A stretch of DNA of 64,000 nt from Microbispora sp. H13382 (GCF_014161445.1 NZ_JABBXA010000002.1:480351-544350), one strand, 5' to 3'; shown: positions 14,947 through 25,200, counted from the stretch's first letter. The notes: generated by a model not told the origin, from the letters alone. A program made the numbers and translations.

Positions 14947-15792
14947 ATGAAGCTGCCTGCATGCGCCGCCGCCCTCGGGGCGGCCGCCCTGCTCGCTTGC
15001 TTGACCGGAGCGTTCGGGATGTCGGCGGCACAGGCAGCCGACGCCAGGGCCCTTCCGAGCGTGAACATGGAAGCCACTGTCAAGGCGGCCCAGATCGACC
15101 CGCGGCGGTCTGACGACACGCTGACCCCGGGCGCCAAGGCCAGCGTGCTCCTCGTCGAGCGGGCGTTGCGTGACCGGCACCTGCTCGACGCGAAGTGGGT
15201 GGACGGTTACTTCGGCACCACGACGGTCGTCGCCTTCGCGAAGTTCCAGAGGTCGCTCGGCCTCACTGGTCTCGCCGCCAACGGCCTTCCGGGCAGGGCG
15301 TCGCTCACCAGGCTCGGAGCCGGCCGTTTCACGGTCACCCACATTATCGGGGCGGGTGCACGGGTATCCGCCGGCGGCGTCGTCATCGACACCCGCACGC
15401 GGAGCATGCTGGTCGAGGCGAAGCGGCTGCTCGGCCGCGACCTCGTGCTGCTGCAGGGGTCGTACAACCGCGGCGGCGACCCCACGTCCGCGGGCACCCA
15501 CGACGGCGGCGGCGTCGTCGACATCTCGGTCAAGGGGATGAATTCCGTCACCCGGATCGCCGTTGTCCGTGCGTTGCGACGTGTCGGCTTCGCGGCATGG
15601 CTGCGTAGCCCCGATCAAGCCGACTGGCCATGGCACATCCATGCCGCCGCCATCAACGACACCGACCTCTCCAGCCAGGCCCAGCATCAGATCGGTGACT
15701 ACTACCTCGGTCTGAACGGGCTCGCCGGCCGTGGCCCGGACGACGGCCCGAAGGTGACCACCCGCACCTGGGAGGAGTACCAGCGCCGCTGA
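14947..15792 (+). CDS. secreted peptidoglycan-binding protein with M15-like peptidase domain
   Basis: 281 aa, RBS CAGGAGAAACG. Signal peptide to about residue 30 (AAQA-AD). A peptidoglycan-binding module (residues ~55-115: VLLVERALRDRHLL, WVDGYFGTTTVVAFAKFQRS) is followed by an M15-type zinc peptidase core: GTHDGGGVVDIS (His and Asp ligands) and WPWHIHAAA (His ligand). Likely a D-Ala-D-Ala carboxypeptidase or endolysin-like wall hydrolase. First of three consecutive secreted wall proteins. A small hairpin AGCCTGT-CGGG-ACAGGCT sits upstream at 14836-14853. Confidence 0.82.
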   Translation: MKLPACAAALGAAALLACLTGAFGMSAAQAADARALPSVNMEATVKAAQIDPRRSDDTLTPGAKASVLLVERALRDRHLLDAKWVDGYFGTTTVVAFAKFQRSLGLTGLAANGLPGRASLTRLGAGRFTVTHIIGAGARVSAGGVVIDTRTRSMLVEAKRLLGRDLVLLQGSYNRGGDPTSAGTHDGGGVVDISVKGMNSVTRIAVVRALRRVGFAAWLRSPDQADWPWHIHAAAINDTDLSSQAQHQIGDYYLGLNGLAGRGPDDGPKVTTRTWEEYQRR

Positions 15793-15833
15793 GCATCCGA
15801 CACCCAGGCTGCACAGACACGAAGGAGAACACC

Positions 15834-16730
15834 ATGGGAACGCTTGACAAGATCCTCGCCACGGCGGCCGCCGCGATGGTGCTCGGCGGGGCGGTGCTCG
15901 CCACCGCCTCGCCCGCCTCGGCGGCCACCCGCAACGGCGTGTGCGAGACCGGCGAGTTCTGTTACTACTTCAACAGCAACAACCAGGGGTCGCTCTCCGA
16001 CTTCACCGGATCCGTCGGCGGCTACGGCACCGAGCAGCCATCCTGCTTCGACTTCAAGGGACCCGGCACCGGCAAGGGCAAGTGCGTCAAGAACGCCGCC
16101 GCCTCGGTCTGGAACCGCAGTGGTAAGACCGTCCGGGTCTACTTCAACAGCAACTACGGCGGCAGCGTCTACCAGGACTTCGCGCCCGGCGCCAAGGGCA
16201 ACCTCAAGCCCGGCCTCAAGAACCAGAACGCCTCCCACCAGTTCGGCCCGTCGTCATCGGCGCGCGTCAACATGTCGTACGCGCTGTACCAGACCGGCGG
16301 CGGCTACATCAGCTGCGGTTTCGACGGTTACGTCCACACCTCTGGCCGGCACGAGGGTATCGACATCAAGCGCAGCGAGGGTTCGGATGTCCACGCCCTG
16401 GTCAGCGGTCAGATCATCAACGTCGTGCACGGGCGCAACGGCGGCTCCGGGCTCTCCACGATCGCCATCTACAACGCCTCGCTGAACAAGACGATCATCT
16501 ACCTGCACTCCGCTCCGCTGTCCTCGCTGCGTGTGGGCCAGCAGATCGCGCGCGGCCAGATCATCGCGGACGAGGCGTGGCACGGCGTGTCGTCCCGCAG
16601 CGCCGCGCACACCCACGTCGAGATGCGTCCTGGACGGCAGAAGCTCGCCGCCAAGAGCGTCCGCGACCCGAATCTGAGCAACCCGAACCCGAACTCGTTC
16701 TGGAACTCCCAGGGCTACAACGTCCGCTAG
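15834..16730 (+). CDS. secreted I36-module protein fused to M23 metallopeptidase
   Basis: 298 aa, RBS GAAGGAG. Signal peptide ends ASA-AT near residue 31. Residues ~32-135 are a peptidase-inhibitor-I36/beta-gamma-crystallin-like module (CETGEFCYYFNSNNQGS, VYFNSNYGGSVYQDFAPG). Residues ~150-298 are an M23 LytM domain with ligands in GRHEGIDI (His, Asp) and AHTHVEM (H-x-H). The module probably targets or regulates the hydrolase at the wall. It is almost identical to that of the next gene; the catalytic halves are unrelated. Confidence 0.85.
   Translation: MGTLDKILATAAAAMVLGGAVLATASPASAATRNGVCETGEFCYYFNSNNQGSLSDFTGSVGGYGTEQPSCFDFKGPGTGKGKCVKNAAASVWNRSGKTVRVYFNSNYGGSVYQDFAPGAKGNLKPGLKNQNASHQFGPSSSARVNMSYALYQTGGGYISCGFDGYVHTSGRHEGIDIKRSEGSDVHALVSGQIINVVHGRNGGSGLSTIAIYNASLNKTIIYLHSAPLSSLRVGQQIARGQIIADEAWHGVSSRSAAHTHVEMRPGRQKLAAKSVRDPNLSNPNPNSFWNSQGYNVR
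15891..16239 (+). repeat. direct repeat, I36 module copy A
   Basis: 349 bp, ungapped, aligns to 16833-17181 with about 18 mismatches by eye (about 95 % identity), many of them synonymous. It spans from inside the signal peptide to the end of the I36 module. Confidence 0.9.
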
Positions 16731-16763
16731 CGCACCGCGGCCCCCAAGAAGAGGAAGGCGACT

Positions 16764-17714
16764 GTGTCTCCACGAACTGCACGGCTGATCTCGCGGCCCG
16801 CCGCGGCGGCCGCCGCGCTGGTGGTCGGCGCGGCGGTGCTCGCCACCGCTTCGCCCGCCTCGGCGGCCACCCGCAACGGCGTGTGTGAGACCGGCGAGTT
16901 CTGTTACTACTTCAACAGCAACAACCAGGGATCGGTCTCGGACTTCACCGGATCGGTCGGCGACTACGGCACCCGGCAGCCCTCCTGTTACGACTTCAAG
17001 GGACCGGGCACCGGCAAGGGCAAGTGCGTCAAGAACGCCGCGGCCTCGGTCTGGAACCGTAGCGGCAAGACCGTCCGGGTCTACTTCAACAGCAACTACG
17101 GCGGCAGCGTCTACCAGGACTTCGCGCCCGGCGCCAAGGGCAATCTCAAGCCCGGCCTCAAGAACCAGAACGCCTCCCACCGGTTCCTGAGCTCCGCGCC
17201 GCCGACCGGGTGCAAGACCGACGGCACGGACAGCAGGCTGCCCACGACGATCCTCGTCTACCGGGAATCCCTCAACCGCGTGGACCGGGTGGAGTTCAAG
17301 ACCTACATCAAGAACGTCCTGCCGAACGAGTGGCGGTCGCACTGGCCGAGGGAGTCTCTCCGGGCCGGGGCGATCGCGGTCAAGAACTTCGGCTGGTACT
17401 GGGCGCTGAGGTCGGCGAGCAAGACGCCCAGCGGCCAGTGCTACGACGTCACCGACCACACGTCCAGCCAGATGTACAAGCCGGGTTCGGCGACGGCGGC
17501 GACGAACGCCGCGGTGGACGCGACCTGGGGCATCCGGATGACGCGCAACGGGAAGATCTTCAAGGCGCAGTACTGCTCCACGACGACGGCCTGCCGCCAC
17601 TGGGTGACCGGCGACTGGATGTCGCAGAACGGCTCTCGCGACAAGGCCGAGGCGGGCTGGAGCTACTCCAGGATCCTCAGGTACTACTACAAGGGGATCG
17701 CTCTCACGTCCTGA
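16764..17714 (+). CDS. secreted I36-module protein fused to SpoIID/LytB-like domain
   Basis: 316 aa from GTG 16764 (RBS GAGGAAGG). Signal peptide and I36 module as in the preceding gene. Residues ~155-316 form a SpoIID-like domain: VEFKTYIKNVLPNEWRSHWP, RESLRAGAIAVKNFGWYWAL, with the Glu of LPNEW at the catalytic position of SpoIID lytic transglycosylases. Four or more cysteines in this half suggest disulfides. Probably cuts glycan strands during wall remodelling. Only 33 bp separate it from the previous gene. Confidence 0.82.
   Translation: MSPRTARLISRPAAAAAALVVGAAVLATASPASAATRNGVCETGEFCYYFNSNNQGSVSDFTGSVGDYGTRQPSCYDFKGPGTGKGKCVKNAAASVWNRSGKTVRVYFNSNYGGSVYQDFAPGAKGNLKPGLKNQNASHRFLSSAPPTGCKTDGTDSRLPTTILVYRESLNRVDRVEFKTYIKNVLPNEWRSHWPRESLRAGAIAVKNFGWYWALRSASKTPSGQCYDVTDHTSSQMYKPGSATAATNAAVDATWGIRMTRNGKIFKAQYCSTTTACRHWVTGDWMSQNGSRDKAEAGWSYSRILRYYYKGIALTS
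16833..17181 (+). repeat. direct repeat, I36 module copy B
   Basis: Second copy of the 349-bp module of 15891-16239, giving the signal peptide core and I36 domain of the SpoIID-type protein. Flanking sequences are unrelated on both sides. Confidence 0.9.
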
Positions 17715-17735
17715 GCAGCGGGAGGCGGTCCGCCC

Positions 17736-17770
17736 CTGTTCCCCGCCGTGTCGTGCACGGCGGGGAACAG
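17736..17770. terminator. bidirectional hairpin between convergent genes
   Basis: Perfect 15-bp stem CTGTTCCCCGCCGTG / CACGGCGGGGAACAG with loop TCGTG. It lies between stops at 17714 (+) and 17774 (-). Confidence 0.85.
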
Positions 17771-17773
17771 TCG

Positions 17774-18823
17774 TCAGCCGACGATGACCTGGAAGTTGAG
17801 TGGCCGGCCTCCGGGGAACGCGACCCGTCCCGAGCCCTCCATCATCTTGAACCGCACATAGCACAGGCCTGGCTTCGTCGGCGTGGTGATGTCGGTCCGG
17901 ATGTCGACCATCTCTCCGGGGCGCGTGTCCTTTATCGGTATGTCGGGGACGGTCTGGCATTGATCGGGTTGCTGCGGGAGGTCGATGCGATGCAGCGAAT
18001 ATCCCTTCCACGGCACGGTCCCAGCGTTCTTGAGCCGCCATACCTTGGTCACGGTCTGACGGGGGCCGACGCGCGTGCAGTCGGGCAGCGTGATGTCTCC
18101 GATGAACTTCGCCGAATCACCCTCGTGCACAGGCGGGCTCCACGGCGGGTTGGTGGCGCGCACCGGGCAGTCGGCTGCCGACAGCCCGGTCTTCGATGCG
18201 CTCTCGGACGGGTTCACGTTGTGCCCGTCGGTCCCGGAGCCACGATTGACGGCGACCGCGATGAGAACCACTGCCGCCACACCGGCGGCCGCTACCGCGA
18301 GCGCGGCCGCGGCCGGGCGGGTTGGCCGGAATCGCCCTCGGCCCCCCGGCACGGAGGGGACTGGCTGGACGTCGCCCGCAATCTCATGGGGCGGCGGCGT
18401 AGGCGGAGATGCCGGGGCCACACCAGCCGGCCGCGGGGCTTGCGGCCCGGTGGCGCCGGGCACGGCACGATCTTCCGCGATGTCCGTGGCGGAGGCTTCG
18501 AGTCCATCAGGCGGACCGGCCCGCAAGGTGCCCGCGCGGCTTGAAGGATCTCCGGCGCTCGCCGATCTGACCGCTAAATTCGCCCTCTCCCAGCGTTCAC
18601 GGTACGCGGCCGAGTCTGCGCCGCACGCCTTGACGAACTCGACGGTGGTCTCCCAACTCGGGAGCCGGTTACCCTTCGTGGCTTCGTGCAGCGTCGTGTG
18701 GGAGATCGCCCCCGACCGGCCAGACATTTCTCGGAAAGGTGGGTTGCCGACCGATTTGCGAAGTTCTCGCAGTGCCGCCGCGAAGTCCTCGATCGCCTCC
18801 GCCCGTGCGGGCATGTCGTCCAC
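17774..18823 (-). CDS. membrane-anchored HTH protein with NBR1-Ig-like domain
   Basis: 349 aa. N-terminal helix-turn-helix-like region (residues ~10-85; SGRSGAISHTTLHEATKGNR, LPSWETTVEFVKACG), a Pro/Ala-rich linker, one membrane helix (AAALAVAAAGVAAVVLIAVAV, ~residues 172-192), then an outside domain with VWRLKNAGTVPWKGYSL and GLCYVRFKMM, the NBR1-type Ig fold. A cytoplasmic DNA-binding-like domain joined to an external Ig fold suggests surface sensing coupled to gene control, but the role is unknown. Start GTG 18823 or ATG 18814. Confidence 0.78.
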   Translation of the reverse strand: MDDMPARAEAIEDFAAALRELRKSVGNPPFREMSGRSGAISHTTLHEATKGNRLPSWETTVEFVKACGADSAAYRERWERANLAVRSASAGDPSSRAGTLRAGPPDGLEASATDIAEDRAVPGATGPQAPRPAGVAPASPPTPPPHEIAGDVQPVPSVPGGRGRFRPTRPAAAALAVAAAGVAAVVLIAVAVNRGSGTDGHNVNPSESASKTGLSAADCPVRATNPPWSPPVHEGDSAKFIGDITLPDCTRVGPRQTVTKVWRLKNAGTVPWKGYSLHRIDLPQQPDQCQTVPDIPIKDTRPGEMVDIRTDITTPTKPGLCYVRFKMMEGSGRVAFPGGRPLNFQVIVG

Positions 18824-18979
18824 CGGGTGAAGCTAACAGCGCCCACGGTATCCACTCAAGCTTACGGAGCATCTCGCATACGTCCTCCTGCGCCTCGCTC
18901 GCCGCGGCAGGGTTGGGAGTGGCCTGCACCCAGATCGTCTCCGTCGACGTAGCTTCGGCCAGCTCCACGCCCGGCTGGA

Positions 18980-20281
18980 TCAGCTCGAAGAAGATCGCCA
19001 GACAGCCGCACGTCCAGGCCGGAACGAGCTCTCGGCTGGTGGGCGTGGGATCGAGCCGGTTCCGCAGAGTGCGTGGTCGATCAGCGTGGAGGCCGCTCCA
19101 ATTTGACGCAGGGAGCGGTCCTCGGAGTTCGCGTTCTCGGTGGACACCGAGACGACGACGCCCCGCCGGCCGTCCTCGGTGAAGCCGTTCCTCGTCATGA
19201 ATCCGACGATGTCTCCGCCATGGCCCCAGTAGTTTCCGCCGCACGACAGCGGGATGGAGAACAACCCGAGGCCGTACCGCGCTCCGGGAAAGGCTTGTCG
19301 CACCTCCGCGTCGGTGGCGACGGTCCGTTTCATCTGGTCGAGTTCCGCCGGGCGCAGCAGCCTGCCGCTGAGGAGAGCGCGATAGAACCGGTCGAGGTCG
19401 GCGGTGGTCGAGATGATGGCTCCGGCGGCGTCGGCGGTGTAGGGCGCACGGGTTCGGGTGACGTCGATGAGCGTGCCGTCAGGGTACCGGTCGTAACCCT
19501 CGGAATGCGGGTCCGGAACGTCCGGGGAGAGGCCCGGCACACTGGTGTTCCGCAGACCGAGCGGACGAAGGATGCGCCGGTCGACCTCCTCGGACCACGG
19601 GCGGCCGGTCACCCGTTTGATGATCATCCCGAGCAGGACGTACCCGGCGTTGCAGTACCTCCATGACATCCCGGGCGCGAAGTCGGGCCGGTGCCGCATG
19701 GCCTCTTTCACCAACGCGTCCGGCGGGACGATGTCGAACCGGTGCCGGTAGTAGTCGGCCGGTGTCTCCTGTCCTTCGTCGCCTTCATGGATACCACTCG
19801 TGTGCTGGAGCAGCTGACGAACAGTGATCTTGCTGCCGTCGTTGCCGTTGCCGTGCACCACGCCGGGCAGCCGACGTTCGACCGTGTCGTCCAACGACAG
19901 CTTCCCTTCCCCCGCCAACTGCAGGACGACCGTCGCAACGAACGTCTTGGTGGAGCTGCCGATCCGGAAATGATCGTCCGGCTTGACCGGGCGCCTGGTG
20001 CCGGTGTCGCCGAAACCACTGGTGGCCACCAGGTTGTGGCTGTCACGGGTCGCACGCGCCTGGACCCCTGTCGCCCCGGTCGCGGTGATCGCATCGGCGT
20101 CGCGCTGCAACCGGCTCTGGTCGTACGGCTGTGGCGCGGCCGTACGCGTCGCGGCCGGCCCGCATGCCGCTGCCCCGAGCACACTCGCCAGGATCATTAC
20201 CGACGCCACAAGGCGCGCCCGGGGCCCACGCGGCTTCGGCGCTCTCACGTACCGTGATGTCCCCCTGACCGTGGGATCCAT
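18980..20281 (-). CDS. lipoprotein serine hydrolase (class C beta-lactamase/DD-peptidase fold)
   Basis: 433 aa. Lipobox LGAAACGP near residue 40 predicts a membrane-anchored lipoprotein. Active-site motifs: S-x-x-K in GSSTKTF, Tyr-Cys-Asn in WRYCNAGYV, and HGG in YWGHGGDIVGF. It begins only 10 bp after the ABC permease stop, so it is the last gene of the lanthipeptide operon. Possible roles are leader trimming, wall modification or self-protection; none is shown. Start ATG 20281, with GTG 20248 as alternative. The unrelated-looking C-terminal tail (PRPPAESSFRPGRAAVWRS) is a little odd. Confidence 0.85.
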   Translation of the reverse strand: MDPTVRGTSRYVRAPKPRGPRARLVASVMILASVLGAAACGPAATRTAAPQPYDQSRLQRDADAITATGATGVQARATRDSHNLVATSGFGDTGTRRPVKPDDHFRIGSSTKTFVATVVLQLAGEGKLSLDDTVERRLPGVVHGNGNDGSKITVRQLLQHTSGIHEGDEGQETPADYYRHRFDIVPPDALVKEAMRHRPDFAPGMSWRYCNAGYVLLGMIIKRVTGRPWSEEVDRRILRPLGLRNTSVPGLSPDVPDPHSEGYDRYPDGTLIDVTRTRAPYTADAAGAIISTTADLDRFYRALLSGRLLRPAELDQMKRTVATDAEVRQAFPGARYGLGLFSIPLSCGGNYWGHGGDIVGFMTRNGFTEDGRRGVVVSVSTENANSEDRSLRQIGAASTLIDHALCGTGSIPRPPAESSFRPGRAAVWRSSSS

Positions 20282-20291
20282 GTGTGACCGA

Positions 20292-21146
20292 TCAGCCGAG
20301 CCGGGAGAAACGCCGGGCGGCCACGACCAGTGTGATCACGGTGAGAGCGGCGACGACGGCCATTTCGGCAGGCGGCGACAGACGCAGGTCGCCCCAGCTG
20401 AGCGGCTGGGACAGCATCGCCCGTCCGCGCGGGAACCGAACGATTCCGGTGGTGTGGCGCATGGCGTCCACGGCATAGGTCAGCGGGTCGAGGCGGGACA
20501 GCCACGCCAGCCAGCCCGGCAGCGCGCTGATCGGGAACATCGTCCCGGACAGGAACATCAGGGGGGCCATCAGGACACTGAGCACAGTGGTCAGCGTGCG
20601 GGGTCGCCGGACGAAAACCGCGACCGCCGCGGCCAGGACCGTCAGCGCGAACGACGTCAGCGCCAGTTCGGCGGCGAGCATCGCGAACGCCGCGGGCCGG
20701 TACGGGACGTGGAGCAGCCCGGCACTGGCCAGGATCACCATGCCGTGGCAGGTCGCGACCGTCATGCCGCCGAGGCATTTGCCGATCAGCAGGGTGCTCC
20801 GCGACACGGGGGCGACGAGCATCTCACGGAGGAAACCGTCCTCCCGCTCCCAGACGATCGACGCGCCCACGGACATCGCGGCGGGTTGCGCGGCCATCAC
20901 CAGCACACCGGGGAAGAAGAACGTCAGATAGTCCGACGCGGACCCCGCGCCGGAGGCGGCGAAGAGCCCTCCCAGACCGATGCCGAGGATGAAGAGGAAC
21001 ATCAGGGACTCCACCAGGGACACCAGCGTGCCGACCCGATCGCGGAGGAAGTGCAGCATCTCCCGCCGCCACACCATGCGCGCGGCGACGAGTTCGGCGG
21101 CGAGGCCGCGGCCGTACGCGGCGCGTGGCACAGTGCCGCCGGCCAT
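20292..21146 (-). CDS. ABC-2 type transporter permease
   Basis: 284 aa with about six membrane helices (VSLVESLMFLFILGIGLGGLF, YLTFFFPGVLVMAAQPAAM, and a C-terminal AVVAALTVITLVVAARR). EREDGFLREMLVAPVSR is the conserved ABC-2 permease cytoplasmic segment of the DrrB/NodJ group. Start ATG 21146 overlaps the ATPase stop (TGATG). With 21146-22141 it forms a two-part exporter in the lanthipeptide operon. Confidence 0.9.
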   Translation of the reverse strand: MAGGTVPRAAYGRGLAAELVAARMVWRREMLHFLRDRVGTLVSLVESLMFLFILGIGLGGLFAASGAGSASDYLTFFFPGVLVMAAQPAAMSVGASIVWEREDGFLREMLVAPVSRSTLLIGKCLGGMTVATCHGMVILASAGLLHVPYRPAAFAMLAAELALTSFALTVLAAAVAVFVRRPRTLTTVLSVLMAPLMFLSGTMFPISALPGWLAWLSRLDPLTYAVDAMRHTTGIVRFPRGRAMLSQPLSWGDLRLSPPAEMAVVAALTVITLVVAARRFSRLG

Positions 21147-22141
21147 CAGCGGCCTCCCCCGGGCTCGTCCCGGATGTGGTGCCCGGTGTGATGGAGGAAG
21201 ACGTCGTCGAGGCTGGGCCTCGTGACTGTCAGCTCGTGGACCGGGACGTCCAGGCCCGCGCACAGCCGGGGTACGAGGCGGGCTCCGTTCTCCGCCTGGA
21301 CGCGCAGGCCTCGCGGTCCGGCGACGGCCTCGATCCCGAAGCGTTCGCGCAGCGTCGCGGCCGCCGCCACGTCGTCACCGGTGCGCAGGTCGATGCGGTC
21401 GGCGGCGAGCGTCGACTTCAACTCGGCGGGCGTGCCCTGGGCGACGATCCGTCCGTCGTCGACGATGGCGATGCGGTCGCACCGCTCGGCCTCGTCGAGG
21501 TAGTGCGTCGTGAGGAAGATCGTGATCGTCTCACGTTCACGCACCTCGCACAGGTGTGCCCAGAGCCGGTCGCGTGCCTGCGGGTCCAAACCGATGGTGG
21601 GTTCGTCCAGGAACAGCACCCGTGGCCGGTGCAGCAGGCCACGGGCGATCTCCAGACGGCGGCGCATCCCGCCGGAGAAGGTCCGTACGAGGTGGTCACG
21701 CCGTGCCGTGAGCCCGGCCAGGTCGAGCATCGCGTCGATCCGGGCGGCCAGCCCGGCCTTGGGCATGGCATACAGGTCGGCGTGGAAGCGGAGGTTCTCT
21801 GCGGCGGTGAGCTCCCCGTCGAGCGTGCTCTCCTGGAAGACGATTCCGAGACTTCGCCGCACCGGGCCGGGCGCGGTCCGGGTGTCGTGACCGGCCACCT
21901 CGATGCGGCCCGCGGTGGGCACGGCAAGTGTGCACAGCATCGCGATGATCGTGCTCTTGCCCGCGCCGTTCGGGCCGAGGAGGCCGAACGTCTCGCCCTG
22001 CTCGACCGTGAGGTCGACGCCACGCACGGCGTCCACGTCCGGATAGGACTTGTGGAGGCCGGTCGCCCGTATCGCGGGAACGCCCTGGCACCGGCGTGCG
22101 GTGGGCGGCGCCTGGGCGCTCCGATGGCCGGTTCCGAACAC
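21146..22141 (-). CDS. ABC transporter ATP-binding protein, DrrA type
   Basis: 331 aa from GTG 22141 (RBS GGGAGGAACC). Walker A GPNGAGKST, signature TFSGGMRRRLEIARGLLHRP, Walker B VLFLDEPTIGLDP, H-loop TTHYLDEAERCD. The long C-terminal extension is typical of DrrA-like ATPases of drug and antibiotic exporters. Sits 60 bp after lanM. Likely exports the lanthipeptide or confers immunity; it lacks the C39 protease domain of LanT. Confidence 0.92.
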   Translation of the reverse strand: MFGTGHRSAQAPPTARRCQGVPAIRATGLHKSYPDVDAVRGVDLTVEQGETFGLLGPNGAGKSTIIAMLCTLAVPTAGRIEVAGHDTRTAPGPVRRSLGIVFQESTLDGELTAAENLRFHADLYAMPKAGLAARIDAMLDLAGLTARRDHLVRTFSGGMRRRLEIARGLLHRPRVLFLDEPTIGLDPQARDRLWAHLCEVRERETITIFLTTHYLDEAERCDRIAIVDDGRIVAQGTPAELKSTLAADRIDLRTGDDVAAAATLRERFGIEAVAGPRGLRVQAENGARLVPRLCAGLDVPVHELTVTRPSLDDVFLHHTGHHIRDEPGGGR

Positions 22142-22201
22142 GGTTCCTCCCTCAGGCCTTCCTCCGCATGCGGCGCGATGACGGCGTCGTGCCCACTTCT
22201 T

Positions 22202-25200
22202 TCATCCGCCGGGTACTGGATCGAGGAGCAGGGGGGACGGGACCCGGTCGGGGTGGGCCAGGCGCAGGAAGTGCATGCCGAGGCCGGATCTCCCGATCAT
22301 GAGTCCGGGGAAGAAACCCGCTGTGTCCTGGATGAGACCGTTCTGGGTGTCATCGAAGTGCCGCCATTGCTCGTGCGCCTGGACGTTCGCCTCCAACCGG
22401 AAGGTCGGCTCGTCGTGCAGCCTGGCGAAACGCAGGAACAGTTCGGCGTTCCCCGACCGGCCGTGGCAGAGCGTGTCGTTCCGCAGCCGGGGGAAGTTCC
22501 GTAGCGTCGCCGTGAGGGCGTGGTGCGTGTCCCGCAGCAGCGACTCGTCGTCGCCGTCGAGGAGCGCCCAGCTCGCGATGCGGCTCAGGCCGATGCCGGC
22601 GGCGCCGTTGCACCAGGCGTTGGCGTAGTAGCGGCCGTCCTGCAGTACGCCGCCGGGGCTGGTGCGCAGGTCGTACCAGTCGTTCGTGGTCTCGTCGAAG
22701 TGCCGGGCCTCATAGGCCAGGGCACGGCGTCCGGCGATCACGTACTCCGTCCGGTCCGTCAGCCGCCCGAGCCGGATCAGCGCCCATCCGATACCGGCCG
22801 CTCCGTGGGCGAAGCCCGTCAGATTGGCCGGGGCGATGCGAGGATCGGGCGGCGGCCAGCTCAGCGTGCCGGCGTCCGCGACGGCGCGGCGCAGCAACAC
22901 TCTCGCGCACAGATGCGCCTGGTCGACGCCCTCGCCGTCCGCCTCGGAGGCGAGCCCGAGCAGCACCGGGATGAGGCCGGCGGCACCGCTGAAGACGTCC
23001 AGTGCCGTGTCGGCCTCGATCCGGGATCGGAGGTCCTCGCTCAGGCGCACGGCGAGCCCGAGCAGTTCGCGGTCCCGCCAGAGGCGGTGCAGGTGAGTGA
23101 GCAGGTAGATCAGGCCGCCGACGCCTGTGAAAGCGCCGATCTGCCGGCGATCGGTGGCCGCGACGGCGTGGGACAGGGCCCGTTCGGCCGCCCGCCGGAA
23201 CTCCGGTCGCGGAACGATCTGGTCGAGGTAGGCGAGGAACAGTGCGATGCCCGCCGCCCCGTCGTACAGGTCGCCGCCGATGTCGACCCGTACGGGCCCG
23301 TCCGGGCTGATCTCGTACGACGTCCACGGTGCGGGCTCCGACGGCTCGCGGAGCATGGCGCACAGGCGCTCGCCGACCCGGCTCGCCTGTTCGGCGGCGG
23401 CGGACACGAAGGCCGGGCTGGCGACCTCACTCGTGCGCAGGCCGGCCGCGATGTAGCGGCGTTGCCGCTCGCGGTTGTCCACGGACAGCGACCGGATCCG
23501 CTGCGCGGCGCAGCCGAGCGGAGAGGTGTCGAGGTCGATCGCCAGCGGCGTCGTGTGGTCGTGGATGAGCGGCCCGCCGCGGGCGTCCATGGTGAAGATC
23601 GGTATGTCGAGCCGCCACATCGACTCGACCTCCCGCTCCGCGAGCCGGCCGTCCCGGTCCCAGCTCTGCAGGAAGGTACGAACCGTGCCGAGGGTCAGGT
23701 CGACCTCCAGGGGGTCGACCAGGCACCTGGGGTGCCGGGCGTGCTGCAACAGGTTGACGTAGAGCTGGGTGGCCCAGTTGACGAACCGGACGGAGACGCC
23801 GCCGAACATCTCCGTCACCGCGCGTACCGCCGCGTCAGGCCGGCGCTCGAACCATTCGTGCACCCGGCCGAACCCCTCCATGATCGCTTCGGTGAAGTCC
23901 TCCGGTCGTACGACCGTGTCGCCGACCAACACCCGGTTATGAGTCCCCGGCTCGACGCGCACGCCGGTCATGTGCGTCACCGACGTCCGGAAGCTGTCGC
24001 GCCGCTCTTCGAGGCAGGGCACGGGCATCGGGAGCTCGTACGCCTCGCCTCCGGAGTAGCCGCTGGCCCGCATCAGGTCACCGGAGCCCGCCGCGCGCGG
24101 CCACTCGAGCAGTCCGGTTCTGAACACCGAGTCCAGGAGGGTGCCCGGCGGTCGTGCCTGACCACGTAAGAGCACGCTGAGGGCGGTCTCGCAATCGCAG
24201 ACGTGGGCGTGACCGTCGGCGACCAGAACATTCTCCAAATGCAGGTCGTCTCCGCCCAGTACGTAGAAGATCCCCAGGTGACCGCCGAGTTCCCGGTAAA
24301 GCCGCTCGACCTCCTCACGGGTCGTCACATGGTTACGGCCCGGGGGGATCCGCTCCTCATAGCCGTACCCCGGCCGTGGCAGGACGGCATACGGCGCGAA
24401 ATCGAGCACTCCGTCGTCGCGTAGCCGCGCGAGCAGTTTCTGCATCGTCGCCTCGGCGGCGATCGAGCGCGGCTTGTAGACGAACGAACCGGTCGCCCCG
24501 CTCACCAGCCGAGCCTCGACAAGGGCGACGGTGCGGGCTCCGGCGTGGTGATCGGAGATCCCCGGCCGCAGTGACAGGAACGATGAGATGTCCTCCCCGA
24601 AGATCGTCTGGCCGATCGCCGCGGCATCCGCCTCGAGGCGCTCGACGAGCTCGCATCCGAAGTCCGCCAGCAAGGCGGTGATGTGCGCCAGCCAGCGTCC
24701 CAGGACCGGGAACCCGAGATGGAAGCGGTGGTGGTCGGCCGCCTCGGCGAATGTGGCGTCGAGGTACGCCCGGAAGTCCTCACGGGTCGCCCGTGCCCTG
24801 TCGATGCCCGCCTCGGCGCAGTGAACCTTCGCGTCGGCCTCCACGGCCCACGCGAGTGACAGCTCGAAACGCTCGAAAAGATGCCGCTGCAGATCGTCGG
24901 TCATGCGACGGCTGAATCGGCCCGGATGGCAGGCCCGGGCGGCGTCCATCCGGCGGCCGAGTTCGAGGAGGAACGGCTCGCAGGCGATGGCGAGCCGACC
25001 GTAGTAGATCTCGGGGCGCCGCCAACTCGCGTCCTGCGCATCCTGGGCGGAGCGGTCGAACCCGCCGAGTGCGGCCTGGTAGGTCGGCAGCCAGGAGCGC
25101 TGCACCTCGGCGAACACCGCCTTGGTGTCGTCGTCGGCATCGCGCAGGCCGAGCTCGTGATGCCGGAAGGCGGTAAGCGCCCGCCGGAGGTCGTCCCGCC

